This document shows positions 40,017-52,150 of a DNA stretch of 64,000 bases, one piece after another. Within the stretch, counting starts at the first letter, position 1. The number at the start of each line of letters is the position of its first letter. The notes under the pieces were generated by a model. It was not told the DNA's origin. It was given only the letters and a program-made list of their open reading frames with translations, and did not search any database. A program made the translations under genes and the position numbers. Source of the stretch: Dolomedes plantarius (lineage: Eukaryota; Arthropoda; Arachnida; Araneae; Dolomedidae); contig OU015499.1 in NCBI GenBank assembly GCA_907164885.2, positions 158,104,828-158,168,827 on the forward strand. The letters run 5' to 3'.

Positions 40017-41010
40017 GCTTCACTTGTATACTGCATAGATATTCCTGGACTTAGAGCCCATATATCTTTCACCGCTGATCATGATCCATATCAGTGGAGA
40101 CCATTTACTGATTCTAGTAAGAGAAGCTTAAAATGTGTCTTACTGCGTAATGGCAATTTGCTTCAATTCCTGTAGCACATTCGGTAATTTTAAGGGAATC
40201 ATACTTTGATTTTCTCCTCGTTAAAATAAAATATCAAGAATGTAAATGGCAAATTTGTATTGATTTAAGTATTTTAATCACGTTATTAATCCAGCAAGGT
40301 GGATGTACAAAAATGCCCTTTTTTTCTTTGTGAGTGGGATAGTAGAGTCTAAAACACTGCTTAAGTAAAGAATGGCCTCTAAGGAAAAATTTAATTCCAG
40401 GATCAAAGAATGTGATTCGGCAGAACATAGTGGATCCAAAACAAGTCTTCTTATCACCCTTGCACATAAAATTAGGGTTGTTGAAACAATTTGTTGGAAC
40501 TTTGGACAAAAATGGTGATTGCTTTCGATATTTAAATGGTGTTCTTCCACATTCATCGGAAGATGAAATCAAAGGTGTGTTCGTCGGCCCAGATATAAGA
40601 CTGTTAATGAAGGATAAAAAATTTGCAGGAAAAAAAATGAAATCGATCGAGATAAAAATGGGTTAGTTTCAAAGACGTCCCTCAGAAATTTTTAGGAAAT
40701 TGCAAGTATCCTAACTATACAATGATAGTGGAAAAAATCCTACAAAATGAAACTTTAAAGAAAAAGTTTGTGACATGAACCTAAAAATATACTTTCTGCA
40801 CTCCCATCTTCAAAATTTTCCTGAAAATCTTGGTGCGTTGACTAAGGAACAGGGTGAAAGATTCCCAAAAAGATGTAAAATGCATGGGAAAATGATATCT
40901 GGAATGCCAATAGGATTGCAGACTACTGCTGGGGGTTAAAAAGAGACATTGAACCAGTTTGAAAATCTAAAGGACACAAGCTTCCTTTGAAAAGTGAAAT
41001 AAATTTGTGT
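40017..41010 (+). pseudogene. Decayed uncharacterised arthropod repeat-family protein (unit B)
   Basis: Paralogue of 14262-15260, with the same motif series: WRPFTDSSKRSLKCVLLRNG, LHIKLGLLKQFVGTLDKNGD, DEIKGVFVGPDIRLLMKDKK, FLHSHLQNFPENLG and EQGERFPKRC. The frameshift after LLQFL and the stop before the LHIKLG block also occur in unit A, so both descend from a copy that was already dead. The longest open piece is 40412-40666. Function unknown. Confidence 0.7.
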
Positions 41011-41266
41011 AATTTTCATAATCTTATTTCTTTTTTCATATATATCTGACGTTATTGTTATATTTTTGGTTATTTCAAGTATTTTTTGCAAGTTATTAAA
41101 ATAATGAATGTTTTGTATCTTGTATATACGAGTATTTTTATAAATGTCTCAAATACGAAATTTTTTGTTCCATAATCGTAAAAAATCCTTATGCGATATC
41201 AAAAATTGATATTATTTTTTAAATCAGCATGAAAAATATCATATCGACTCGACAGAAAATAGCATA

Positions 41267-42286
41267 GCGAATCACTCGACATTTTGACAGAAGCGATGCC
41301 ACTATTAGACGATGTTGTCAGCAATGGGTGAAACATGGCAAAACACAGCGTCAAGAAGGAAGCAGTCGGCATAGAGAAACGACAGAACTTGAGGACCGAG
41401 CAATCTTTAGAGCGGCACTCACAGCCCAAGATTCATCGTTATCATCGATCGTGCGTCATTGACCGCAAGGACCATTCATAGGCGGCTCAGAGAAAGGGGG
41501 CTGAGCTCACGGCTCAAATTGTTCCCACTACCATTAACCTCTGCACACCAACAAGCCCGTTTGCAGTGGTCTCGGGCACATTCGACGTGGAATGTCACTA
41601 ACTGGAGTACAGTTGCCTTCAGTAATGAGTTTCGCTTCGAATTGAGCCCCGGTGACCAGCGAATACGTGTCTGAAAACGCCCCGGACAGCGGTGCGATAC
41701 CAATCTGACTATCTTCCGCCATACGGGCCGACAACCAGGAGTGATAGTCTGCGGTGACATTTCATTTCATAACAGGACCCCTTTGGTTGTCAAAGCGGTA
41801 CATCGACGATATTCTACACCCCTTATGTTGCCCTTCATATCACGCCATCCTGGGCTTACATTTCAGCAAGGTAATGCCCCCTGCACACTACGAGAGTTTC
41901 TACTGCTTGTCTTCGGGCCTTGGCCAGCAAGGCCGCCTGATCTCCCCCCCCCCCCCCATTGAGCACGTTTTTGCATTATGGGCAGAGACCTCGAACCAGC
42001 GTGGGATTTTGACAATCTAGCGAGCCAATTGGACTGAATTTGACACGATATCCCGCAGGAAGACATCCGCTACCTCTATCCATCAATGCCGAGTGGAATA
42101 ACTGCTTGCATGAGGGCCAGAGGTGGACCAACGTGATATTGACTTTTTCACTTTGTAAAACTCTTTCTCTTGAATAAATCATCCAATTTTTCTCAAATTG
42201 CAGTCATTTATTTTTCTGTACGTGTACATATCTATCGATTTTCGTCGAATTGGGATAACTCCTTCTTGGTGTGTATTTTATCTGTC
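41267..42286 (+). mobile_element. Tc1-like element, 5'-truncated (unit B)
   Basis: The same truncation point as at 15525 and the same right end (TTCTTGGTGTGTATTTTATC, then TGTC and TA). The transposase pieces (RTIHRRLRERGLSSRLKL, RLQWSRAHSTWNVTNW, RYIDDILHP, IEHVFALWAE) are broken by several frameshifts and by a poly-C run at 41946-41957 just before the third catalytic acid. Confidence 0.8.
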
Positions 42287-42751
42287 TAAGAGTGTGTGTG
42301 TGTATATATATATACATACATATTGTTAAGAGTTTGGAGCCAACTTGGCGTGTTATCGCCAGCATGCGATGTTATGGAGTTCACGATAAATAAAAACAAT
42401 GGTTTAGCACGTTCACGCGTCTACCATGGAGTAAGTAATAAATCCTGCTCTTGGGTGTATTGTTGGAAAATGGTTTGGTTGAGTGGTGTGACAACACGGG
42501 TTTTGTTTCCTAGGTGAATAAGAGTCCGGAATAAAAAGTAGAGTTCTAAAACTTCGTTTTCATGCGATAGGTTGTGTATTTTCAACAGGTGATTTTCCTT
42601 GAAAAAAGTGTGTAGTCTCGGCTGGTATAAAACGAGGTCCTTAGAAGGAAGAAAAATTTAAGGTCGTATATAATTTTTTAATAACTTTTATATTGTGATT
42701 AATTTTTATATCTGAATTGCACTATGTCACAGAAAAGTTCTTAGGTGCTGG
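42287..42751. other. Short TG/TA repeat and unassigned sequence
   Basis: 42292-42325 is a TG/TA microsatellite. The remainder to 42751 (for example the 73-codon open frame ending at 42517) shows no recognisable gene. Confidence 0.4.
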
Positions 42752-42937
42752 CAGGGCCTTTTTATCGCATGGGCAAATCGGGACTTTGCCCAGGGCCCCC
42801 TGATGCTAAGGGGCCCCAAAACCACCTTTGTGTACGCACCTAGTACTTCTAATAGTATGTATTTTTATAAATGTCGGTAAGGGGGGCCCCCAAATAGCAT
42901 CTGCCCTGGGGCCCCCAGCGTTCATAATCGGGCCCTG
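42752..42937. mobile_element. 186 bp GGGCCC-rich hAT MITE
   Basis: Ends CAGGGCCTTTTTATCG and, reversed, CAGGGCCCGATTATGAAC. Flanked by the perfect 8 bp duplication GGTGCTGG (42744-42751, 42938-42945). Close relative of 46284-46470 in the opposite orientation. Confidence 0.9.
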
Positions 42938-43140
42938 GGTGCTGGAATTGTTAGCTTCCAGCGAAGATTCAACGTTTTTATTTTGTCTAATTTTCTGCAA
43001 GTTGTGAAGAAATGTATTGAAGATTTAATGTTATATAAAGTTCTAATACTCAAATAGCGGTAACTGGCATATTTATTTCTGTGTTTGAAATTCACTATTT
43101 AGAATATTTTCCCGTCGCTCAGAATTGGTGCAATCAATAT

Positions 43141-43520
<380 letters not shown>

Positions 43521-44955
43521 TGATTTTTTTAAAACTGACACTACTCAGAGCCATCTGTAGCGCGATCTATTAGACGGAATTCCACCATAATTGATAGAGG
43601 GACTAATGACGACATGGGAAAGAAGTTCCGTGAAGAAAAAGGATGCAAAAGTCGCCGACAGGGTTTGATATGGCGCTGTTGTGGTCGGCGCACTCGAGAA
43701 TTTGCATAAAACGCAAGTAAAATAGTAAAATGGAAATTCACGACTACGTAGTCGATAGCAGCAGCAGTATTTCGGGCTACAAAGATAAGGCGTGAATACC
43801 GAAAGAGCTGTAATAAGCAGACAAATGAATAACAAAAAAATTTCACTGCAACACTGCTTTATTTAGCAAGTTCACTTCTCCCTCCTTCAATGAGACCACC
43901 GGCGTGGTGAACAAGATATTGCAACCTGAACACTACACTCTCAACGGCCGAAGGTAACATGTCCCCAGGAATGCTCATCACCCACCAGGATATGCTGTCC
44001 TTTAGGGCCGCCAAGTTCGAGACTTGACCAAGATACACCTTAGACTTTAAATAACCCCACAGAAAGAAATCACATGAGATTATGTCCGGGAAGCGTGGTG
44101 GCCATGCAAGTGGGAATAGTTACTGATGATCGTTTCTTCTATAAAGCGATAGTGAAAAAGATTCCGCACCGATAATCCAATGTGTGGCGGCGCTCCATCC
44201 TGCATGAAGATTGTCTGATCAAGGCACTGCCTTTGCTGAAGTTTTTGAATGACAGAACTTGTAAGCATATGATACCTTTGCGTAGTAACAGTACAGGTTT
44301 GTGCTCCTGCTCGAGTAATGTTCTCAAAAAGGAATGATCCGATGATGAAGTCTGCTGTGAAGCCACACAAAACAGTGAGTTTTGGTTAATGCATTGGAAT
44401 TTGCTGAATTGAATAGCGAAGTTTAGATGCCCAAATGCGACAATTTTGGGTATTAACAGTTCCATTTAGGTAAAAATTGTTCTCATCACTCCTCAGAATT
44501 CTCCACGGCCAAGCATCGTTGACCTCCATCCTGGCAAGAAATGTCAGAGCAAATGTCAACCGTTTATCATGACTGTCGTGTATTAATTCATGCAGGCGGC
44601 TTATCTTATATGGATAGAACCTGAGAACTAACCGCAAGATTTTCCGAACCCTCGAAGGATTCATATCCAGTTGGCGCGCCACTCCCCGGCCGCTGCAAGT
44701 ACCAGCAACGATCCCCTGTGCGCCTTCGACGATTGCAGTCACAACTTCGGTTACTGTCTGTTCTGACACCGGTGTCCTCCCTCTACCAGGCCGGAGAGCT
44801 AGGGTTCCTTTTTCTTCAAATTTCTTAATCTTACCTTCCAATGCATTAATTGAAATGGGGCCTTTACGTACGTCGTTACGGGTTCTAAACTCATGGAGAG
44901 CAGCCGATGCGTTCGATCGGTGAAGATAAAACTGCTTCACAAGTTACGCGCATTG
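43521..44955 (-). mobile_element. DUF4817-type mariner/IS630 element, truncated (unit B)
   Basis: Paralogue of 16708-18378. The terminal CAGGG is replaced by the GA run, and the opposite end breaks off near 44955, where an inverted piece of the CAGTGGTACC element begins. Confidence 0.8.
44050..44940 (-). pseudogene. DUF4817-type IS630/mariner transposase pseudogene (unit B)
   Basis: The open frame 44940-44386 starts MKQFYLHRSNASAALHEFRT, as the N-terminus of this family does, then the HTH, the RPGRGRTPVSEQT linker, VARQLDMNPSRVRKILR, FYPYKISRL and SDENNFYLNG (first Asp). A TAA replaces a codon after QIPMH. The frame then continues with LCGFTADFIIGSFLFEN, TIFMQDGAPPHIGLSVRN (second Asp) and a degraded third block. 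Unit B keeps the residues lost upstream in unit A and keeps CLDQ where A has a stop, so the two copies decayed independently. Confidence 0.8.
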
Positions 44956-44956
44956 A

Positions 44957-45466
44957 GGTAAAGAAAGACGAATTCTGAGAAAACGTTCTACGGATTCTCA
45001 GAAAGAATCTGGACATTACAGCCACAGTGAACGATGCAACAATCGCCCAGCTTCCGTGTCTCACTCGTTCACTTTAAGAGAGTAGCTGGTAATAAAAGCG
45101 AAAGTGAGGAAAGCGGGGCGAAAAGGTCAAAAATCAACGAAGATTTAATTTTTCAGTTCAGCCTTTCTCCTCCTCTTCCATTAGCTACTTCAATTCTGAT
45201 CTGCAAGGTAAATGTTGTACACTACACTTAATAAAACAAATTTATTGCAGTACATGCTATTGTATTGCGTTTTTATACAACGTTCGTCGTTTATAAGCAC
45301 ATTTTTCTTATTTAAAAACATGTAAACAAAAAAAAATGCGGTGCTTTGGGGGAGCCCGGAACGAATTGTCATTTCCATTAATTTCAGTGGGAAAAATTGA
45401 TTCGACATAAGAGTATTTAGAGTTCCGGCATGGAACGAATTAAACTCGTAAGTCGAGGTACCACTG
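44957..45466. mobile_element. CAGTGGTACC TIR element, truncated and inverted (unit B)
   Basis: Matches the left ~500 bp of 18476-19225 in reverse orientation, with one intact terminal repeat at 45447-45466 followed by TA. The other end is missing at the junction with the DUF4817 element. Confidence 0.8.
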
Positions 45467-47359
45467 TATTTATGAACGTCTCTAAGAAAAGGAGATCGAA
45501 CTCTTGCTTTCACTTGCAGTCTGCGAAATTTTTTTTTTTAAAGTTTTTTTTTCAATTTCAACTCAGTCAGTGTTCTTCACACATTTGCTTATCATTTCAT
45601 TTTTCCGGTAATGCTGATTTAATTTAATCAGTCATGCATATTTTTCCATACTTCATAAGAGACGATCTTCGTATTGTCTGCAGTCTGCATGGCGTAATAG
45701 TTCCACCACCCCCTACAACCTGTCAGTGTCCCAACCGCGAAAATCATGCGGTGGGAGGGACTCTCAAAAAATCCTACCTTAATAAAGTTTTTTAGAAAGT
45801 CTTTGGCTGGTAAAAAAAACCTCACAAATTGCGAGATTCAAGTTCTGATAATGAATCCTGTTCTTGTGTCGAAATGTGTCATGTCATGACGTTTTTTAAT
45901 ACCAAATACCTACCTGTTACCCACATTTTGTTGGCGTAGGTTATTTCAAAACATTCATTTAAATCTTTTACAAACACAGAAGTTTTATCCTCAAATGTGT
46001 GTAACTGTAAATTCGAAATGATATTCTTAAAGTTTATAAATTTCTCCAAAGGGTATAGAATTTTACTTTAGACCACGTCGTTTCTGCAAAATAGATTTTC
46101 TAACTGATGGCTCCCCATTTCTTATGAAGTTTAGATACACTCGTGCTTTTGCATACGAGAAGATTAAATTTAATTTGAGTAAGACACAAAATTTATGGAC
46201 TATGTTAGCTGTCCAGCAAATTGCAAAACCAATTCATAAAAACTTGCTTTAAATACTAATAAGACTTTCCCTTATCATGTGATCAGGGCCCGATTATGAA
46301 CGCTGGGGGCCCCTGGGCAGATGCTATTTGGGGGCCCCCTCTTACGGACATTTATAAAAATACATACTATTAGAAGTACTAGGTGCATACACCAAGGTGG
46401 TTTTGGGGCCCCCTAGCATCAGGGGGCCCTGGGCAAAGTCCCGATTTGCCCATACGATAAAAAGGCCCTGCATGTGATACATCACTTCCAGAGGATTCCT
46501 CTCTGATTCCCGGAACCACTCAGAGTGAGAGCAGACGATCCCAGGTGCTGTGCCAAATATATTGCAGGATTCAGTAAAGAGCCCATTACTCGATAGACAA
46601 GACTTGGTGTAATTTATAAATTTTAAACATTTTTCAAGAGCTGAGTTCGAAATTAAAATAATATATTCAATTTATAAAAATTTTAGACGCTGTCTAATAT
46701 AAAAGAATACAAAAGTATAACTAGTTGCTCCATGCATTAAATATTACTTTATCTGCGCATTAGAAAAACCGTTCGAATAAAATAATAACTAAATTAATTC
46801 AAAATAATTAAAAGCAGACAAATGCGAAAATTAATCCAGTCTCGATATGAAGGCATAATATATTTATTTATATATAATAATTCATATTTACTTTCTCATT
46901 TACAGAACAAAGTAGATGTAGAAAAAAACAGTTAAATCTTCAAAATTATAATAGGCAAAAACAAAAATCAGAAATATTGCATATGTGATATTTCATGACA
47001 CCCTTTCCTGCAGTATAAACAGGTATAATGACAGTTTTTTTTTACTTAAATCACATTGGTGGGTCAAGTCTTCCTCAGAGATTGTAGGTGATAACTGATA
47101 TCGCATTGATATATTTCAAAAACACTAAATTAATTCCAACACATATGTATGTGCGATATCTCCTCTAAATAAATACCATCAGACCTGAGATTGAATTCCC
47201 TTTTCACCACAAACGATTGGACAAGAATATTTCTTTGGGCCCAAAACTCCCGTTTCATAAGATAGGACACAGTTGATTGCATTCCTAAATAGGGAGATGA
47301 GCATTTCATCTGTTCTCAAGCCTATCCCTCATACACTGCAGATGGAAGGGTTTTCATTT
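45467..47359. other. Flank 3' of the intact zinc-finger gene
   Basis: Paralogous to 25660-26800. An additional ~780 bp (45733-46510) breaks the shared sequence GTGTCCC...CGG; it contains the MITE at 46284 and otherwise nothing I recognise. Confidence 0.5.
46284..46470. mobile_element. 187 bp GGGCCC-rich hAT MITE
   Basis: Ends CAGGGCCCGATTATGAACGC and, reversed, CAGGGCCTTTTTATCG. Flanked by the perfect 8 bp duplication CATGTGAT (46276-46283, 46471-46478). Nearly the reverse complement of 42752-42937. Confidence 0.9.
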
Positions 47360-47657
47360 TAAATTACCCTCTCCGGATGTTCTTTTCTCACATACAGTGC
47401 TATTGAAAGGTTTCTCATCTGTAAGGATACGAAGATTTGTTTTGTTCCACTGCAAGGAAAATCTCTCTCACTGAGAGGAAGAAAGATTTATCTGCGTTGG
47501 TTCAAACATGTTTCTTTTTAAATCATTGAGTTCAGAAAGCCTTTTCTGACATACCGTGAGGACCAAAAGACTTTCCTCCGTGGATAAGGAGATGCGTTTT
47601 CCTATTCTCCTGCAATGAAAATCTTTTCTCACAAACAGTGCATGCGAAAGGTTTCTC
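47360..47657 (-). pseudogene. Degenerate zinc-finger tail downstream of the stop
   Basis: Minus-strand codons after the TGA at 47658 still read EKPFACTVCEKRFSLQ, then HLLIHGG, and further along DEKPFNSTVCEKR. These are remnants of at least two or three more fingers no longer in frame. The unit A copy shows the same TGA and a similar tail. Confidence 0.7.
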
Positions 47658-48776
47658 TCATGTGTGGGTGCGGAGATGTCTTTTTAAATTACTCTGTACA
47701 GAAAATGTGTCCCCACATACAGTGCATGCAAAAGGTTTATCTCCCGTGTGGATACGGATATGTTTTTTTAAATTACTCTTATCAGAAAATGTTTTCCCAC
47801 ATACATTGCAGGGGAAAGGTTTCTCTCCCGTGTGGGTACGGATATGTGTTTTTAAAGTAACCTGTCGAGAAAACCCTTTCCCGCATACAGTGCACGTGAA
47901 TAGTTTCTCTCCTCTGTGGGAGATAAGATGTGCTGTTAAAATACTCTTCACAGAAAAGCTTTTGTCACATACAGTGCATGCGAAAGGTTTTTCCCCCGTG
48001 TGGATGCGGAGATGTGTTTTGAAACTACCCTGTCCAGAAAATGTTTTCCCACATACAGTACAAGCGAAAGGTTTTTCTCCCGTGTGGATGCGTTGATGTG
48101 TTTTTAAATTACTTTGTTCAGAAAATGTTTTCCCACACACAGTACATGCAAAAGGTTTCTCTCCCGTGTGAGAGCTGAGATGTGTTTTTAAATGACTCTG
48201 TCGAAAAAATCTTTTCTCACATACAGTGCATGCGAAAGGTTTCTCTCCCGTGTGGATAAGGAGATGTCTTTTTAAACTACTCTGTACAGGATATGTTTTC
48301 CCACATACAGTGCATGCGAAAGGTTCCTCTCCCGTGTGGATGCGGAGGTGTCTTATTAAACTACTCTGTGCAAAAAATTTTTTCGCACAGGCCTTGCAGG
48401 CGAAACGTTTCTCGCCCGTGTGGGTACGGAGATGTGTTTTAAAACTACTCTGTACAGGAAATCTTTTCTCGGATACAGTGCAGGTAAAAGGTTGTTCTGT
48501 TTGGGTACAGTGAGAATTATCAATACTGTGGTATGAATGATGCATATTTAAGGAGGCCAACTGTGAAAATGTTCCATCACATAAATTACATTTGAAGATT
48601 TCTTCTTCGGTGCGAAGGGGAATCTGTGTACTGGAACTTTTCACATATAAACTAATTCTACACGTTTCACACGGATTGCATTCCTTTTCAGCTTGAGCAG
48701 GGTTCTGCTCACAGGAATGGCATTCATTGGAAAGACTATTCATGCTGGTAATACACGACGTTTGCTCTTCTGGCAT
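47658..48776 (-). CDS. C2H2 zinc-finger protein, 10 canonical-type fingers
   Basis: A 372-residue open frame on the minus strand. An N-terminal region of about 65 residues rich in Cys (CHSCEQ, CNPCETCR) has no KRAB, BTB or clear ZAD signature. A degenerate finger follows (FKCNLCDGTF...MHHSY), then ten 28-residue fingers joined by TGEKPFAC linkers. The first of these has a Cys-to-Ser change (CTVSEK); the remaining nine keep C2H2 ligands. Helix residues differ between fingers, as expected for sequence-specific DNA binding in the nucleus. The ATG at 48776 is conserved in unit A. A likely acceptor (TTACAG) lies about 25 bp upstream on the minus strand and another (TTTTTTCAG) near 48896, so the CDS is probably in one exon behind a non-coding leader. 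Target unknown. Confidence 0.85.
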   Translation of the reverse strand: MPEEQTSCITSMNSLSNECHSCEQNPAQAEKECNPCETCRISLYVKSSSTQIPLRTEEEIFKCNLCDGTFSQLASLNMHHSYHSIDNSHCTQTEQPFTCTVSEKRFPVQSSFKTHLRTHTGEKRFACKACAKKFFAQSSLIRHLRIHTGEEPFACTVCGKTYPVQSSLKRHLLIHTGEKPFACTVCEKRFFRQSHLKTHLSSHTGEKPFACTVCGKTFSEQSNLKTHQRIHTGEKPFACTVCGKTFSGQGSFKTHLRIHTGEKPFACTVCDKSFSVKSILTAHLISHRGEKLFTCTVCGKGFSRQVTLKTHIRTHTGEKPFPCNVCGKTFSDKSNLKKHIRIHTGDKPFACTVCGDTFSVQSNLKRHLRTHT

Positions 48777-48896
48777 GCCGGTGTTCCTTCACAGGATGAT
48801 TAGAAACCTGTAACTCCAGCAATACATTTACTTTCTGAATTTTTGGACACCAGAAACGCTTTAGTTTCCCACCTAACAATCTGTACGGAGAACCTG
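48777..48896 (-). other. Putative 5' leader exon of the zinc-finger gene
   Basis: A strong polypyrimidine-AG (CCTCTTTTTTCAG on the minus strand) ends near 48896, with a second AG (GTTACAG) close to the ATG. The unit A copy keeps the first but has lost the second AG. Confidence 0.4.
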
Positions 48897-49290
48897 AAAA
48901 AAGAGGAGAAAGGAATTTGAATGGGACATATTAACACTGTACATCACGATTTTTTTTCTTGTTTTCCACGTGAAATGAATAGCAATGTATAAATGTTTGT
49001 ACTAGGAAATGAGATATATATAAACTATGATGTTATAAATTACGTTCTGGATTAATTAAACTGCTGAGCATATTAAATTTATTGTAATTAGGCCACGAGG
49101 TTCCTTAGCGATTCTTATTGTTTTGTCCTGGTAGATCATAAGGACCCGCAGGGATTTGGTATGTTTCAGTTTGTAGGGATCTCCACTATAGGAATATCGA
49201 CCCGATCAAAAACTCATAAGCAATATTAATATTTTCCCTTTTATATTCATTTTAGTTAACCGTAATTAAAAATAATCTCATCATTAACTA
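48897..49290. other. Flank and B/C junction
   Basis: Matches 29090-29440. At about 49291 the sequence jumps from the zinc-finger flank into the unit A position ~1226 (GCGGTAATCGTACTC type), so unit C starts about 340 bp later in the repeat than unit B. No gene. Confidence 0.6.
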
Positions 49291-50954
49291 TTTAGCGGTA
49301 ACCGTACTCGCTCATTTCATGACATGCGGGAGGCTGTTTGTTTATAAACGGGATTTTTTCATACTGAAATGTCGTCTTCAGCGCTCTGTAATAAATGATT
49401 AATGAATTGATAATTGTTTTCACGCTGTATTTGTACTTTTAAAAGATCTTTTCCTAATGTAAATCTATATTTTCAGAATAAAATAAGTTTTTAAGAGGGA
49501 GTACTGGGTGATTGCTGCTTATTAAAGTGTAATATAATTAAAGATATTTTTGGAAAAAAAATGGTATTTTTTGGTATTTCTATATTAAAAAATGTTGGTG
49601 TATTCTAAGTTTTCTCATTTCCTCTGTGTTTACAGTTGATAAGGTTTTTAATTAAAGTTCAATTTTTATAAAAAAAATTGTTTTATCATTTTTGTATCTT
49701 TCAAACACTTCGCATTTTTCAAAATTTTCCATTTTTTACTATCAATTTTTTATTAAAAAATTATTTTTGGAGTGGGGGTGGAGTGGAGTGTTTAAATTTA
49801 TGTAAGATTTTAAATTAAAGTTAAATTTTTCTTTAAAAAAATTATATATTTGCATTTTTGTATATTTTAAAAACTTTTCAAATGATTTTTTATATATCCT
49901 GATTTTCGCACGTCTTTCTCACTTGTCATTTTTTTTTAATTTTCTCTATTTTGTGGGATGGACATTCAAGTAACATAAGCTTCTAAATTAAAATTATTTC
50001 TTAATAATGATCCTTTATGCAATTCTATGGATAAAATGTCTTTATTTTCTATTATATTCACAGTGTTAAGGGAAAGAGCCCTTAACAAAATCTAGGACTA
50101 AAGAGAAATTCTACAGATTTATGACATTCTTTAAGATTGTGTGATTAAAACTGAAAATATTTTTCCAATTCTGCTTTGCATGCTAATCAGCGAGCTATAT
50201 AAGCACAAAGGAGACTACTACATAATAAATGCTCTAGAAATAAATATGCATGCCTATAAAATTGTACACTGGGACTACAAATGTGAATTGGGGACTTATA
50301 TTATCTTTTAAACACTCTTCAAACTTGTTGATAATGTTAAAATAGTCTTCCTATAAATCTAGCAAACTGAAGAATTAGAATTATAAAAATGAAATTAGAT
50401 AAATTAAGAATAATTCAAATTACATTCTGATTATCTTAAACTACCTTTATACTAGCTATTAAAATAAATAAAATAATTGTGTGATTCAGAGAATATTGGA
50501 AAACCATTTTGTTCTTACAGGACAAGATAATCTCATAACATTTTTCATTGTGTGTATCAAATGATTTTAAAATATCCACATAGACTGGAATTCTTTTCGT
50601 CAAAACTCTACAATACAGTTCAGTGCTACAGGAAATCAGATGAAGATTATTCTGTACCTATTACAACACTTTTTGTTTAGAGAAAATCACACCTACTACT
50701 TCATTAACAATGAGATAGATAAGCTTTTTCAATATAAATAATATTTCATGATAGAGTATGAAATATTTTATTCTGCAGTCATTAATGTATGCACTTAAAG
50801 TAACAGCAAAAGTTTAATACCATATTTAACAAAACAGTGATTTAAGAAACATATATGCTTAGTATACTGATTAGCAATCCTCACACAAATTAAATCTTTT
50901 AAAAGTATAAGTAAATTAAAAACAAAATGTACAGTCATATATAATACCTTACAT

Positions 50955-52150
50955 CCAGGGGTGTCTAACCTTTTAGTTTCTTTGAGCCACATTGAAAGAA
51001 GACTAATTTTTTTGGGCCACACAATATTATACCTAACATTAAAATTAGTTGATGAGTAAAAAATGTAGACTATATAGTCAACATATTTATTTCATTATAA
51101 ATTTTATTTATAATTATAAAAATAACTAAAGGAGTCTTAAAATTAATGTGATATTTGGCATTTAATTTGAGAAACTAATGCATCAATATCAGGGTCAATT
51201 GAAGTGGTTGCAATTCTCAGGAAGTTTTAAAGATGTTCATCCTATATTTTGGATCTAATTTGACTCTTAGTGTGCTTCACTCTTGAAAAGAGTTGTTCAC
51301 AGATGTACGTGCAATCACATGAATAATGCATGACTATGCAGTGAGGGATACTTATCTCTGGGCAGGTATGACTTATAAAAATCCAACAAAGAGGTTTGAT
51401 TGAATTTCTATTGAAGTTTGATGTCAGATTGCAACTCTATACATTCCATTTGAAAATTTGCTAGCAGCATATCTATATTGACTGTAAATGGAGTAGCAAA
51501 GATGCAAAACAATTGTTTATTTTTCCAAAAGTCCTGAAATTGATTTTTAAGTTCTTGTTCTAAATTGGAAAGCAAAGCTGTGTATTTTTTACCATTTTTA
51601 GAATTATGCTTAGTCAGCATCTCGAAATGCAAAAAAAAAATTGTCAACATTTACTTGGGCTTGCCATAGTTTCAATTTCATTTAGAATGTGTTTATGGTT
51701 TGAAACATTGTACTAATAAGTTGGTTTTTACCCTGAAGACAGGCATTTAAATCATTTAGATGGGCAGTCAAATAAATCAAAAATCCTAAATTGCAAGCCA
51801 ATTGTCATCATCAAGTTCTGGCACAGTTTTTTTTTAACACCATAAACAATTTGATTTCATCAAATATGCTATAAAATATTTTTAATATTTATCCTCGACT
51901 CAGCCACCTTATATCTATAAAGTATACAATATTGCCATACTCAGCATCCAAGCTTTGTCGACATGCTGAATGTCGACATGATGCATTGTCGACATGCTGA
52001 ATGAAAAAAACGGAATCTGTAATGGCCACCTGCCATCATCACAGAGGTGGGCTATTGATATATATATATATATATTGTATTTCGCTCTCTTTCTGGGCCA
52101 CACTAATACTTGCTTTGGGCCGCATGCAGCCGCGGGGTTGGACACCCCTG
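50955..52150 (-). mobile_element. hAT element (GTF2IRD2/ZBED-type) in unit C
   Basis: A 1.2 kb insert with ends CCAGGGGTGTCTAACC and, reversed, CAGGGGTGTCCAACC. The perfect 8 bp duplication CCTTACAT lies at 50947-50954 and 52151-52158. Unit B has the single empty site at 31540-31548. It carries a decayed transposase on the minus strand. Confidence 0.9.
51150..51900 (-). pseudogene. hAT transposase C-terminal remnant
   Basis: The open piece 51650-51408 reads LEQELKNQFQDFWKNKQLFC, IFATPFTVNIDML and NFQMECIELQSD, closely resembling the ELQNRF..D..K....F..PF.V......LQMELIELQ block of GTF2IRD2/ZBED5-like domesticated hAT proteins (family knowledge). After a break comes CEQLFSRVKHTKSQIRSKI, a stop, DEHL, a stop and LRIATTSIDPDIDALVSQ, the hAT dimerisation region with its CEQ.FS signature. 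The N-terminal BED finger and most of the catalytic core are missing. Inactive. Confidence 0.8.
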
